The notes beneath the pieces are model-generated. The model was not told where the DNA came from. It ran no database searches and saw nothing but the letters and a program-made list of their open reading frames with translations. A stretch of DNA of 64,000 nt from Deltaproteobacteria bacterium HGW-Deltaproteobacteria-18 (GTDB lineage Bacteria > Desulfobacterota > Desulfovibrionia > Desulfovibrionales > Desulfomicrobiaceae): NCBI GenBank assembly GCA_002841885.1, contig PHBE01000008.1:84685-148684 (forward strand), read 5' to 3'. Position 1 is the first letter of the stretch, and each line of letters opens with the position of its first letter. This document shows positions 1 through 7,833 of the stretch, piece after piece. Made by a program: the position numbers and the translations under genes.

Positions 1-159
1 AAGCCAGACCACGGTCTGCAGCAGACCCAACTCCTGCCGGTCACTCTCGGCCGCGACGCTGAAGGCATGCATCACACCTCCCTTACCCCGGGTTTCCCGC
101 AGAAGCGCGTCCGGATCTTCGACACGCCGAAGCGTGCCGCAGGAATTCATGACCTCCAT
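1..159 (-). CDS. Unknown protein, N-terminal fragment cut by window edge
   Basis: Reading leftward from an ATG at 159, 53 codons stay open to the first base of the window, so only the N-terminus is present. A purine-rich GGGAGG lies 8 bases before the ATG. A second in-frame ATG at 150 is possible and also has a GGAG upstream. The visible peptide (starting MEVMNSCGTLRRVEDPD) is hydrophilic, has no signal peptide or membrane segment, and matches no family I can name. Its transcription diverges from the GFA gene at 579. The call rests on the open frame and ribosome binding site alone. Confidence 0.55.
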   Translation of the reverse strand, partial: MEVMNSCGTLRRVEDPDALLRETRGKGGVMHAFSVAAESDRQELGLLQTVVWL

Positions 160-578
160 CAGTTCTTCCTCCCGTGTTGCAGTGTCCTGCCCCCTTCGGG
201 GCGCCAAAAAACGTTTTGGGGAAGACAGTATAACGGGAGGACCGGGGGTGATATTGGGCGATTTCAGTATAATGAATGACTGAATTACGTATATCAGCGC
301 TGACCAGGGAATGGTTTCCCTGGTCCCATATGCTTTAGTGGAGGAATACAGGGCGATTTTTTGTTAGCAATTGCAGATCATTAGGAATAAAAAACGGTAA
401 ATTTTGGGCAGGAGCGATGAATCCAAGGACTTTTTTAACAGAAACAATCATGAAATTAGGCGGTTATTGGCCTCAAAGACCTTGGATGTCGGGAGTCATG
501 TTTTTCAGGATTGAATGCGGACGAACGGAGTTGTAACGTCGTCTCCCAAAGAACAACGCGAGACTTGGAGGTGTAGGC
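160..578. other. Intergenic region with a 10-bp hairpin
   Basis: This 419-base gap separates the divergent gene at the left edge from the GFA gene. It holds a perfect 10-bp stem with a 4-base loop at 302-325 (arms GACCAGGGAA / TTCCCTGGTC), with no T-run on either side, so it looks more like an operator or leader hairpin than a terminator. A 39-codon reading frame at 417-536 is listed separately. No RNA gene was recognised. Confidence 0.5.
417..536 (+). CDS. Possible 39-residue small protein
   Basis: An ATG at 417 is preceded by GGCAGGAGCG, a good ribosome binding site, and opens a 39-codon frame ending in TAA at 534-536, 42 bases before the GFA gene. The peptide is mixed in character, with Trp and Phe but no clear membrane helix. 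Complementary arms ATCCAAGG (about 422-429) and CCTTGGAT (about 479-486) lie inside the frame and could instead mark a folded leader RNA. The ribosome site is the only coding evidence, so this is tentative; a leader of the GFA gene is an equally good reading. Confidence 0.25.
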   Translation: MNPRTFLTETIMKLGGYWPQRPWMSGVMFFRIECGRTEL

Positions 579-980
579 GTGAATTATGTGGGATCGTGTC
601 TGTGCGGCAAGGTCGCCTTCGAGGCTGAAGGCGAATTCGAGAGTTTCTATTTGTGCCATTGCGAAAGATGCCGCAAGGATACCGGGTCGGCCCATGCGGC
701 CAACCTGTTTTCGTCCTCGGCGACCCTTCGCTGGATCTCGGGCGAGAACTTGGTGAAAACATTTAACTTCAACAATACAGGTCACATAAAAAGTTTTTGT
801 GTGGAATGCGGTTCTGCCCTGCCTAACATTCAAATGGACGGCACATTGCTGGTGCTCCCAGCGGGCAGTCTCGACTGTGACGCGCCAATTCCGCCCACGG
901 CGCATATCTTCGTTTCGCGTAAAGCCAATTGGGACACGTTGCTGGAATTGCTCCCCACCTTTGAGGAACTGCCAGAGTAA
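579..980 (+). CDS. GFA/CENP-V family zinc-binding protein
   Basis: A 133-residue single-domain protein of the GFA family, named after glutathione-dependent formaldehyde-activating enzyme; most members have no proven reaction. The zinc ligands of the family are visible: CxC at Cys7/Cys9, the CHCxxC segment at Cys26-Cys31, and CxxC at Cys74/Cys77. Length is typical. No signal peptide, so cytoplasmic. A GGAGG lies 15-20 bases upstream, a little far, so initiation may be weak. It stands alone between two large gaps and a small GC-rich hairpin follows the stop. The family assignment is secure; formaldehyde detoxification is only a possibility. Confidence 0.88.
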   Translation: MNYVGSCLCGKVAFEAEGEFESFYLCHCERCRKDTGSAHAANLFSSSATLRWISGENLVKTFNFNNTGHIKSFCVECGSALPNIQMDGTLLVLPAGSLDCDAPIPPTAHIFVSRKANWDTLLELLPTFEELPE

Positions 981-1468
981 TCCGCTTCCTGCCTCTTTTA
1001 TTCCGGAGTGGCAACTCCGGCCGTTTAGCTGGATCGCCGGACTTTCAAAGCGCGCAAAAGCGGGATTTTTCTTTGAGCCTTTTTTCCGTGAACGAAAGAA
1101 CAAAGATGTTCAGATAGATAGTCAACGCAGAATATTTTTTTGCATTCTTGATGCTTGAACTTTATACAGAGCTCAAAATTCCTGACTTGTTGAAAAACGA
1201 ATTGATTCTACTCTCACAGACTTTTCAAATTGTTTGCAACTCGATGGCGTTGTTTGTATTTCACATGCAGAGATTCTTTCTTTGTGTTCTGTTGTGTTGT
1301 GACAAAAAAAGCATTGCAGAACGGGGAGGGCGCATCGAGAAATATATTCAATTATTTTGGATAGATTTCCATTTCAGCGACTTTGCTCTCAACCCTGGAA
1401 ATTTGAGTTGTTACTCCGAACTCTGAGCAGTTAACACTTTATGCTGTAGCGAGGCGCAAGGAAATTTT
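981..1468. other. Intergenic region with one hairpin
   Basis: A 488-base gap between the GFA and ZIP genes. Just after the GFA stop there is a perfect 7-bp stem with a GGCA loop at 1003-1020 (CCGGAGT / ACTCCGG), followed by only a short T-run, so it is a weak terminator candidate. The rest is AT-rich with no convincing gene; it presumably contains the promoter of the ZIP transporter, but I could not fix -35/-10 boxes with confidence. Confidence 0.45.
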
Positions 1469-2281
1469 ATGTTTGAATGGTTTCTGGGATTGAACACCGT
1501 TATGCAGGCACTTTTGGCTACCTGCTTCACTTGGTTCGTGACGGCCCTTGGGGCGGCGACGGTTTTTTTCTTCAAAGATATCAATCGGAAAATGCTGGAT
1601 GGAATGCTCGGTTTTGCTGCTGGCGTGATGATCGCAGCAAGTTTTTGGTCTCTCCTGGCTCCGGCCATCGAGATGGCCGAAAACATGGGGCATCGTGCAT
1701 GGCTGACGGCAGGCATCGGTTTTTTGTCCGGCGGGGCTTTCTTGTGGCTGGTGGACGAGTTTCTCCCGCATCTCCATTTGGGATTTCCTAGATCTGAAGC
1801 CGAAGGCGTGAAAACCAGTTGGCACCGCAGCATCCTTTTGGTCCTGGCCATCACCCTTCACAACATTCCTGAAGGGTTGGCCGTAGGCGTGGCTTTCGGG
1901 GCACTGGCCGCCGACCTGCCTTCAGCCAACCTGGCCGGGGCTGTGGCATTGGCTTTAGGTATCGGGTTGCAAAACTTTCCAGAAGGTGCCGCCGTGTCCG
2001 TCCCCTTGCGACGTGAAGGGTTCTCACGACTGAAGAGCTTCTGGTATGGCCAGTTGTCAGGAATCGTGGAGCCTATTGCAGGAGTGATTGGCGCTGTTGC
2101 GGTCATCACGATGCGACCTCTCCTGCCTTATGCCTTGGCCTTCGCTGCCGGCGCCATGATCTTTGTCGTCGTGGAGGAACTTATTCCCGAATCACAGTTG
2201 GAAAAGAATACTGACATCGCGACAATAGGCACCATGTGTGGATTTACGTTGATGATGATGCTTGATGTCGGTTTAGGGTGA
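1469..2281 (+). CDS. ZIP-family divalent metal transporter
   Basis: A 270-residue inner-membrane protein of the ZIP family (ZupT/GufA-like), expected to import Zn2+, Fe2+ or other divalent metals. About eight hydrophobic segments run along the protein. The two signature metal-site motifs are present: HNIPEG near residue 131 and QNFPEG near residue 170; in the second motif Gln replaces the His of the first. A cytoplasmic loop with His residues (about 100-103) lies between the third and fourth helices. Bases GGAAA precede the ATG. It is a single-gene unit ending at the bidirectional terminator at 2533. Substrate cannot be read from sequence. Confidence 0.9.
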   Translation: MFEWFLGLNTVMQALLATCFTWFVTALGAATVFFFKDINRKMLDGMLGFAAGVMIAASFWSLLAPAIEMAENMGHRAWLTAGIGFLSGGAFLWLVDEFLPHLHLGFPRSEAEGVKTSWHRSILLVLAITLHNIPEGLAVGVAFGALAADLPSANLAGAVALALGIGLQNFPEGAAVSVPLRREGFSRLKSFWYGQLSGIVEPIAGVIGAVAVITMRPLLPYALAFAAGAMIFVVVEELIPESQLEKNTDIATIGTMCGFTLMMMLDVGLG

Positions 2282-2432
2282 AATTTAATAAAATCACTGC
2301 TCGTTCTTGCCTAAATCGAAATTATTGGGTGGTGGGTTCCGTTGAGCGCTTACGGAGCAAGTCGGCGTTCAATTCGTCTCGACACAGTGAACAAGTCATC
2401 CTTGTCCAACGAGCATTCTGATTCTTCGATAA

Positions 2433-2453
2433 CCAGGTCACTCGGTGACCTGG
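2433..2453. repeat. 9-bp perfect hairpin with triloop
   Basis: Arms CCAGGTCAC and GTGACCTGG flank a TCG loop in the gap downstream of the ZIP gene. There is no T-run, and the stronger terminator lies 80 bases further on. It might protect the mRNA 3' end or be a protein binding site; function unknown. Confidence 0.5.
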
Positions 2454-2532
2454 AGCACCACTCACAACCAATGCCTGGTTTGCTTCAAGCAAGAACTCGA
2501 CTGATCCGTCTTGCGCGCACTAGATGAATTGT

Positions 2533-2560
2533 AAAATAGCCTCGTAAGTGAGGCTATTTT
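2533..2560. terminator. Bidirectional intrinsic terminator
   Basis: An 11-bp perfect stem (AAAATAGCCTC / GAGGCTATTTT, loop GTAAGT) gives a T-run after the GC stem in both orientations. It sits between the convergent ZIP transporter and the TPR gene, serving both. Confidence 0.85.
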
Positions 2561-2579
2561 ATATATAAACCCTCAATTG

Positions 2580-3200
2580 TCATGCGCGTTTCGTAGCCAC
2601 GATCTCCTTTTCCTTGTCCCATACCAGCGTGGGCTTGGGGTATTTATCGTCGAGTTCGTAGGCCCGCAGGAAGTCATGGTAGGCTTCCGTGATTTTTTTG
2701 AGTTTCAGGAGGACCTTGCCGCGTTGATAGTGATAATCAGCGACTCCCGGCTTAAGATTTATAAGCCGACTCAAGTCCTTGCAGGCCTGGGCGTGGAGCG
2801 CCATGCGGCGACAGAGTTGTGAGCGGGCGTACAGGGCTTTGGTGTGGTTTGGGTCGAGGGTAACCGCCAGGGTGTATCTGACCAGGGCTTCCTGAAAATG
2901 TTCGGCCTTGGCCAGGGCGTCACCAAGTGCAAAATGGGCATCCGGCGAATTGGGAGTCTGCCTTGCGGCCTTGGCGTACGAGGCGATCGCCCCTTCAAGT
3001 TTCTGTTCGCTTATCGGTTGCTGCCCGACTTTGATGACTTGTTGTGTTTGCGCTGCCACCATCCGCATTTCCATTTCGTCGGACGAGGCAAATGGTGCCT
3101 GGCCTTGCGAATGTAGTGTGCCGGCCAGACAAATGGTCGGGGCGGAGAAAATCAGGAAAGCAATAAAAATCAGAGGGGTGAGTGTGGCGGAGTGTTTCAT
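2580..3200 (-). CDS. Exported tetratricopeptide-repeat protein
   Basis: A 206-residue protein starting at the ATG at 3200, chosen because AGGAGG lies 4-9 bases upstream; an ATG eight codons earlier lacks such a site. A classical signal peptide (MKHSATL followed by a hydrophobic core and a cut near AGT, about residue 27) directs it to the periplasm or outer membrane. From about residue 75 at least three TPR units follow (alternating A, L, Y, G and P as in YAKAARQTPNSPDAHFALGD), ending in a charged tail. TPRs act as protein-binding scaffolds, so the partner is unknown. Single gene with the shared terminator at 2533 downstream. Confidence 0.8.
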   Translation of the reverse strand: MKHSATLTPLIFIAFLIFSAPTICLAGTLHSQGQAPFASSDEMEMRMVAAQTQQVIKVGQQPISEQKLEGAIASYAKAARQTPNSPDAHFALGDALAKAEHFQEALVRYTLAVTLDPNHTKALYARSQLCRRMALHAQACKDLSRLINLKPGVADYHYQRGKVLLKLKKITEAYHDFLRAYELDDKYPKPTLVWDKEKEIVATKRA

Positions 3201-3893
3201 GCTACCTCCTATGTAAGTAGGCACTTGGTGTGCATTGTGAGTTGCAAAACTTTTTGTTTTCCCTTGGGTAACCCAATAATACTGAGTTGTAATTATTTAA
3301 TCGGCGCAAGGTGTAAACAATTAAGCCGTTTTTTATGCTTTATATGTATAAAAATATTTACTTTTTCTGTAACATCCTGAATTTTTGAAAAAAAATAAAT
3401 TTTTAAATTTTGATGTAATTTCAATTCTATACATATTTATATGTATTAAAAATTATGTAAAAACAAAAAATACCTACGCATGGATCAAAGTAATGATTCA
3501 GTACGTAGGTATTTTTTATTCAAGCTGATTAATTTTCAAAAAATGAACTATTTTCAACAACTTTTTTGCTATGCAAGATCTCTCCAACAAGTCTCCGTCA
3601 CCTTGCAAGAGGGCGCTTGTGTTTCTAACATCCCGGAAAAAATGAAATTTTCAACTAGCCCGCCTCCGCAGAATTGGCGCTCAGGTTTTTGCCTTGTTTT
3701 TTTGCAGTGATTTGATGATGCTCGACAATCAGAGTATATATATTTTCATAAAATAGTTAGTGGTATTTATTTATATCGAAGTGCCTCCTGATTTATGATT
3801 TTAGTATTTCAGTGAGCCGAGTGGCTGGCTCCTGATAATATCTTCAAGATTTTATAAACATGTAACACAGAAAATATTTATGCAGGACGTGTC
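3201..3893. other. AT-rich 690-bp gap with a strong hairpin
   Basis: No convincing protein gene. The region is far richer in A+T than its neighbours. At 3465-3517 a 14-bp perfect stem (arms AAAAAATACCTACG and CGTAGGTATTTTTT) encloses a 25-base loop that can itself fold (TGGATCA against TGATTCA, one mismatch). With A- and T-runs at the two feet it could terminate transcription from either side, yet no gene ends nearby. A small-RNA gene ending at this hairpin is a reasonable alternative reading. Confidence 0.45.
3465..3517. terminator. 14-bp-stem terminator-like hairpin
   Basis: The stem ends in six A on the left and six T on the right, the layout of a bidirectional intrinsic terminator, but with an unusually large 25-base loop. 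The nearest coding ends lie more than 370 bases away. It may end an unannotated small RNA transcribed from the 3201-3464 segment. Confidence 0.5.
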
Positions 3894-4154
3894 ATGAACA
3901 CGGATCAGGAATATTTGCAGGAAGCTTTTGAATGCACTGACGATGATGCGAAATCAGCATCATGGCGGAAGCCCTACGTCATGATTGTCCCTGACGAGGA
4001 ACTGATTCGTCATGAACAGTTTCGCGAAGCCGTGAAACAGGTGTTGACGCAACAGCCCAATGTTTCAAATGGGCCGTTGAAGAAAGGCGGGGAAGGGATA
4101 GGGGTTTATAAGAGTTTGCTGACGAAGAGTGAACTTGAATTTCTGTTGAAGTGA
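3894..4154 (+). CDS. Unknown 86-residue protein
   Basis: An ATG at 3894 is preceded by AGGACG seven bases upstream. The 86-residue product is acidic at its N-terminus and basic in the middle, with no signal peptide, membrane helix or metal motif; I do not recognise a family. The composition (an MIVPDEEL segment, then a Gln/Asn-rich linker, then a Lys/Glu C-terminus) is that of a small soluble protein. It follows the 690-bp gap and ends just before the 50-bp palindrome, which would terminate its transcript. Coding evidence is the ribosome site plus a gene-like composition only. Confidence 0.55.
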   Translation: MNTDQEYLQEAFECTDDDAKSASWRKPYVMIVPDEELIRHEQFREAVKQVLTQQPNVSNGPLKKGGEGIGVYKSLLTKSELEFLLK

Positions 4155-4171
4155 TTTTTTTAAAGTGCCGC

Positions 4172-4221
4172 ACAAACACGAATCCCCGGGACAGACGTCT
4201 GTCCCGGGGATTCGTGTTTGT
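4172..4221. repeat. Perfect 50-bp palindrome without spacer
   Basis: Two exact 25-base arms meet with no loop at 4196/4197; the centre is GGGACAGACGTCTGTCCC. Symmetry stops at 4171/4222. It lies between the convergent 3894 gene and the aspartate kinase gene and may end both transcripts, but it has no terminal T-run of its own; a TTTTTT at 4155-4160 is on the left side only. Its length and perfection go well beyond a normal terminator. Confidence 0.8.
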
Positions 4222-4242
4222 CTGGAGCCAGGATTTTTGCGT

Positions 4243-5649
4243 TCAGCCGGCACAGGCTCGCGGGCCGGTCATGCACAGGGCCTTGTGCAGCGCCACCTGG
4301 GCCTTGGCGAATTGGCTGCGTTCGACCACGAATTGCATGTTGGTCTGGCGGGCGGTCTGTGAGACGGCCAGGATGTTGATCCCTTCGCCAGCCAGCGCGC
4401 TAGCCGCCTTGGCCATGATTCCGGGCTGTCCGATGTTGGAGCCGATGGCGCAGACGATGGCCACCTTTTGGAGGGTGATCTGTTCGAATTTTTCCTGCAG
4501 CTCGGCTATCATTTCGGGGCGGCAGTCGCGATCATTGATGATCATTCCGATGGTGTTGGCGTTGGTGACCTTGCTGATATAGGAAATGCCGTGCTTGGCG
4601 AGCACCTGCAGTATGCGCAAGTCAAAGCCGACCTCTCCGACCATGCGGGTGTCATGCACTTCCATGCAGGTGACTTTGTCCGATCCGGTCACGATCTCGA
4701 CCATTGATTCGGGCGCGATGAAATCCTTGGTGATGAGCGTGCCGCTGTGATCCGGATCAAAGGCATTCTTGATCCGGATGGGGATATCATTGACTTCCAG
4801 CGGCTTTGAAGCCTTGGGGTGGATGGCCTCCATTCCTACGTCGGCCAACTGGTCGGCCACGTCGAAGTTGGTGTTGCAGACCGGGTGGATGTTTTCTTCG
4901 CCGATGAGCAGCGGGTCGCCGGAACAGAGATGGTATTCCTTGTGGATGATGGCTTCGCTCGCGCCCAGAATCACCGCGACTTTAGAGAATGTGACCTCCG
5001 AATAGCCCCGGTCGAATTCGCGCATGATGCCTTCGGTGCCTTTGGTGTAGCCGGTGGCAAAACAGATGGTCGAGAAGGGATCGATGCCTTCGAAGCTGTC
5101 CTTGATGCGCTCGTCGATGGTCAACTGCCGGCTGTCTTCCCAGCCGCTCAGGTCCACGAAGGTGGCGTTGTAGCCGCGATTTTGCAGGATGTTGGCGGAG
5201 TTGAAGGCGCTGTGCATTTCACCCAGGGAAGCCAGCAGCTCTCGTGCGGCCAGGAACAGGGCGGTTCGTGAAACATAGCCCGAGGCCAGTACGTTATCCA
5301 TGCTGCGCAGGATGTTTATGGCCAGGTCGATGTGGTCGTCGACGAATTCATTTGCGGCGGCCAGATCGAGCCCTGCGGGCACGAAGGTCTTGTTCAGTTC
5401 GAAGAGGCTGTCGCGCAGGGCGAGCATTTTTATGGGGTAGTTCTCCTGCTGGCGGAAGAGCTGGTAGATGCCGGGCTGACCGGTTTTTTTGTGCTCCAGC
5501 AGCTCGTTGGTCACCCCTCCGTAGGCGGAGACAATGTAGATCCGGCCAAAGATGTCGGCGGGATTGCGAAGGATGATATTGTCGATGATTTGCGGAAATC
5601 TGGACATGGATGTTCCACCGATCTTTTCAACACGAACTTTGGCTTTCAT
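4243..5649 (-). CDS. Aspartate kinase, ectoine-type-like subgroup
   Basis: A 468-residue aspartokinase (ATP + L-aspartate to 4-phospho-L-aspartate), the first step to Lys, Thr, Met, diaminopimelate and ectoine. Start chosen at 5649, where GGGAAAG precedes the ATG; an upstream in-frame ATG would add 19 unlikely residues. The N-terminal VEKIGGTSM replaces the usual KFGGTS motif, and the segment VSAYGGVTNELLEHKK follows; as I recall these features mark the Ask_Ect subgroup linked to ectoine operons. Two C-terminal ACT-like regions (about 310-465) suggest allosteric control. No ectABC genes are nearby, so it may serve general amino-acid synthesis. Monocistronic. Confidence 0.85.
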   Translation of the reverse strand: MKAKVRVEKIGGTSMSRFPQIIDNIILRNPADIFGRIYIVSAYGGVTNELLEHKKTGQPGIYQLFRQQENYPIKMLALRDSLFELNKTFVPAGLDLAAANEFVDDHIDLAINILRSMDNVLASGYVSRTALFLAARELLASLGEMHSAFNSANILQNRGYNATFVDLSGWEDSRQLTIDERIKDSFEGIDPFSTICFATGYTKGTEGIMREFDRGYSEVTFSKVAVILGASEAIIHKEYHLCSGDPLLIGEENIHPVCNTNFDVADQLADVGMEAIHPKASKPLEVNDIPIRIKNAFDPDHSGTLITKDFIAPESMVEIVTGSDKVTCMEVHDTRMVGEVGFDLRILQVLAKHGISYISKVTNANTIGMIINDRDCRPEMIAELQEKFEQITLQKVAIVCAIGSNIGQPGIMAKAASALAGEGINILAVSQTARQTNMQFVVERSQFAKAQVALHKALCMTGPRACAG

Positions 5650-5892
5650 GGACTTTCCCGGACTGAAGTGATGTTGACGGGCGCCGGCGGCCAGGGCCGA
5701 CTGCACTGGATAACCCTTGAGCGATATTGCCTAAAGTGGTGGGGCGTCAATACGCAGATAACAGAAAATCGATTTTCGAAACATCATAATTCCGATGTAC
5801 GCTCTGCGCTTAGCCTGTGCACCGGACCTGTTTGACGCTCTGGGCCGCTACGGCTAAAAGGGCGCAAATTCGCCAACTCAAGCAGGTTCATC

Positions 5893-7704
5893 ATGAAGCA
5901 TCTTTTTCTTCTTGTTCTTCTCCTTGGCTCTGTCCTGCCTGCGACGGCAGGGGATACTCTCCACGCCCTGGCCATGAACGGACAACCCCGCTACCCTGCG
6001 GATTTCACTCACTTCGATTACGCCAACCCCGATGCACCCAAGGGCGGGCAGGTGCGACTGGCCGCAACGGGCACCTACGACAGTTTCAATCCCTTCATCG
6101 TCAAGGGCAATTCCGCCGACGGCCTGGGTCTTCTATTCGACACCCTGACCGAGCAGTCCCTCGACGAGCCCTTTACCGAATACGGCCTGCTGGCCGATCG
6201 CATCGAAGTGGCCAAGGACCGTTCCTCCATGACCTTCCATCTGCGCGAAGAAGCCAGGTTTCATGACGGCAGCCCGGTCACGGCACAGGATGTGGCCTTT
6301 ACCTTCAAGATCTTGGTGGAACAGGGCAATCCCCATTACGCCCAGTATTATGCCGATGTGGAACAGGTCCACGTTGTCGATGCCCAGACCGTGACCTTTG
6401 CCTTCAAGCCCGGCAGCAGTCAGGAACTGCCGCTCATCCTTGGGCAGTTGCCGGTGCTGTCCGAAGCCTCCTGGAAAGGCCGGGATTTTTCCGCATCAAG
6501 CCTTGATATCCCAGTGGGCAGCGGCCCGTACCGGATCGGAGAATTCAAGGCCGGGCAGCGACTGACCTTTGTGCGAGACCCCGGGTACTGGGGCCGTGAC
6601 CTTCCGGTGAACAAGGGTCGGCACAATTTCGACACTATTATCTACGATTACTATCGCGACCTGACCGTGACCCTCGAAGCCTTCAAGGCTGGAGAGTACG
6701 ATTTTCGCCAGGAGTACAATTCCAAGCAGTGGGCCACAGGCTACACCGGCCCGGCGGTCAATGCCGGGCTGATCCGCACCGAGAACATTCCGCACAAGCT
6801 CTCGCAGGGCATGCAGGCCTTTGTCTTCAACACCCGCCGCGCCATTTTTGCCGACCCCCTGGTGCGCAAGGCCCTCAACTACGCCTTTGATTTCGAATGG
6901 AGCAACAAGAGCCTCTTCTATGGCCAGTACGCTCGCTCCACGAGCTTTTTCTCCAATTCCGACATGGCCTCTTCCGGCCTGCCTTCGGAGCAGGAAAAAG
7001 CCATGCTGAAACCTTTGGGCCTGCCCGAAGAAGTGACTTCGCAGGCATTCTCCCTGCCGGTCACCGACGGCAGCGGCAACATCCGCGACAATCTTCGCGA
7101 GGCCGCCGGACTTCTGCGTCAGGCCGGGTGGAGCGTCACGAACGGCAAGCTGGTCAAGGACGGCACGCCTTTCGTTTTCGAGATGCTGCTGGTACAGCCG
7201 GATTTCGAGCGCGTGGTCCTGCCTTTCAAGCGCAATCTGGAACGGCTCGGCATCACCATGAGCGTTCGCATGGTGGACACCTCACAATACCTGGAGCGGC
7301 TGCGTGGCTTCGATTTCGACATGATCGTCTCAAGCTTCCCCCAGTCCCTGTCCCCGGGCAACGAGCAGCGCTCGTTCTGGCATTCTGCTTCGACGGACAT
7401 GCCGGGTTCGCGCAATTACTGCGGCATAAAGAGCCCGGCCATAGACGCCTTGGTCGATCTGGTCATCGCGGCTCCGGACCGCGACGCGCTCATCCTGCGC
7501 TGCAAGGCTCTGGACCGCGCCCTGCTGTGGGGCTGGTACGTCATCCCGCACTGGCACGCCACGTCCTGGCGCGTGGCCTATTGGGACAAGTTCGGTCGTC
7601 CGGAGAAGCTGGCGAATTACGGACTTGATTTTCAGTCCTGGTGGATCGACACGGACAAGGAACGGGAGATGGCCGGCAGGCGGGGACGGCTCGGGCTCAA
7701 GTAG
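5893..7704 (+). CDS. yejA: Peptide/microcin C-type ABC importer, binding protein
   Basis: A 603-residue family 5 extracellular solute-binding protein. A signal peptide spans residues 1-19 (MKHLFLLVLLLG...ATA). The early HFDYANPDAPKGG segment is characteristic of the YejA subgroup of oligopeptide-binding proteins, as are length and the order of the following genes. In E. coli YejA delivers peptides, including microcin C, to the YejBEF transporter; in other bacteria it is linked to peptide uptake and antimicrobial peptide resistance. It is the first gene of a yejABEF unit that runs into the K+ uptake genes. A short AGG lies upstream of the ATG. Natural substrate here is unknown. Confidence 0.9.
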   Translation: MKHLFLLVLLLGSVLPATAGDTLHALAMNGQPRYPADFTHFDYANPDAPKGGQVRLAATGTYDSFNPFIVKGNSADGLGLLFDTLTEQSLDEPFTEYGLLADRIEVAKDRSSMTFHLREEARFHDGSPVTAQDVAFTFKILVEQGNPHYAQYYADVEQVHVVDAQTVTFAFKPGSSQELPLILGQLPVLSEASWKGRDFSASSLDIPVGSGPYRIGEFKAGQRLTFVRDPGYWGRDLPVNKGRHNFDTIIYDYYRDLTVTLEAFKAGEYDFRQEYNSKQWATGYTGPAVNAGLIRTENIPHKLSQGMQAFVFNTRRAIFADPLVRKALNYAFDFEWSNKSLFYGQYARSTSFFSNSDMASSGLPSEQEKAMLKPLGLPEEVTSQAFSLPVTDGSGNIRDNLREAAGLLRQAGWSVTNGKLVKDGTPFVFEMLLVQPDFERVVLPFKRNLERLGITMSVRMVDTSQYLERLRGFDFDMIVSSFPQSLSPGNEQRSFWHSASTDMPGSRNYCGIKSPAIDALVDLVIAAPDRDALILRCKALDRALLWGWYVIPHWHATSWRVAYWDKFGRPEKLANYGLDFQSWWIDTDKEREMAGRRGRLGLK

Positions 7705-7833
7705 GCATGGCGTTCGATCTGCGTGACCAAAGGCATGGATTGCCGCGGCTTTCAGTCTCAGACAAAGGCCGGGCTCCGCGTGAAATCCATCTTCAATCCT
7801 CATACTCGTAGTTCCCGGTTTCGAAAGGAAACA

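Noticed and set aside
456..1103. Long minus-strand open frame across the GFA gene
   Set aside because: It is antisense to a gene with clear zinc motifs and its translation has no recognisable protein character.
1148..1426. 92-codon plus frame between GFA and ZIP genes
   Set aside because: Poor ribosome site, AT-rich, Cys/Phe-rich composition without homology; treated as intergenic.
2342..2527. 61-codon plus frame after the ZIP gene
   Set aside because: TTG start, no ribosome site, spans the 9-bp hairpin; looks like untranslated DNA.
3219..3232. Sigma-54-like GG-N10-GC box
   Set aside because: Only GGCAC and GC fit; the upstream T of the consensus is missing and the next plus-strand gene is 660 bases away.
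3480..3710. 76-codon plus frame in the AT-rich gap
   Set aside because: Its ATG is in the loop of the strong hairpin and the peptide shows no coding character.
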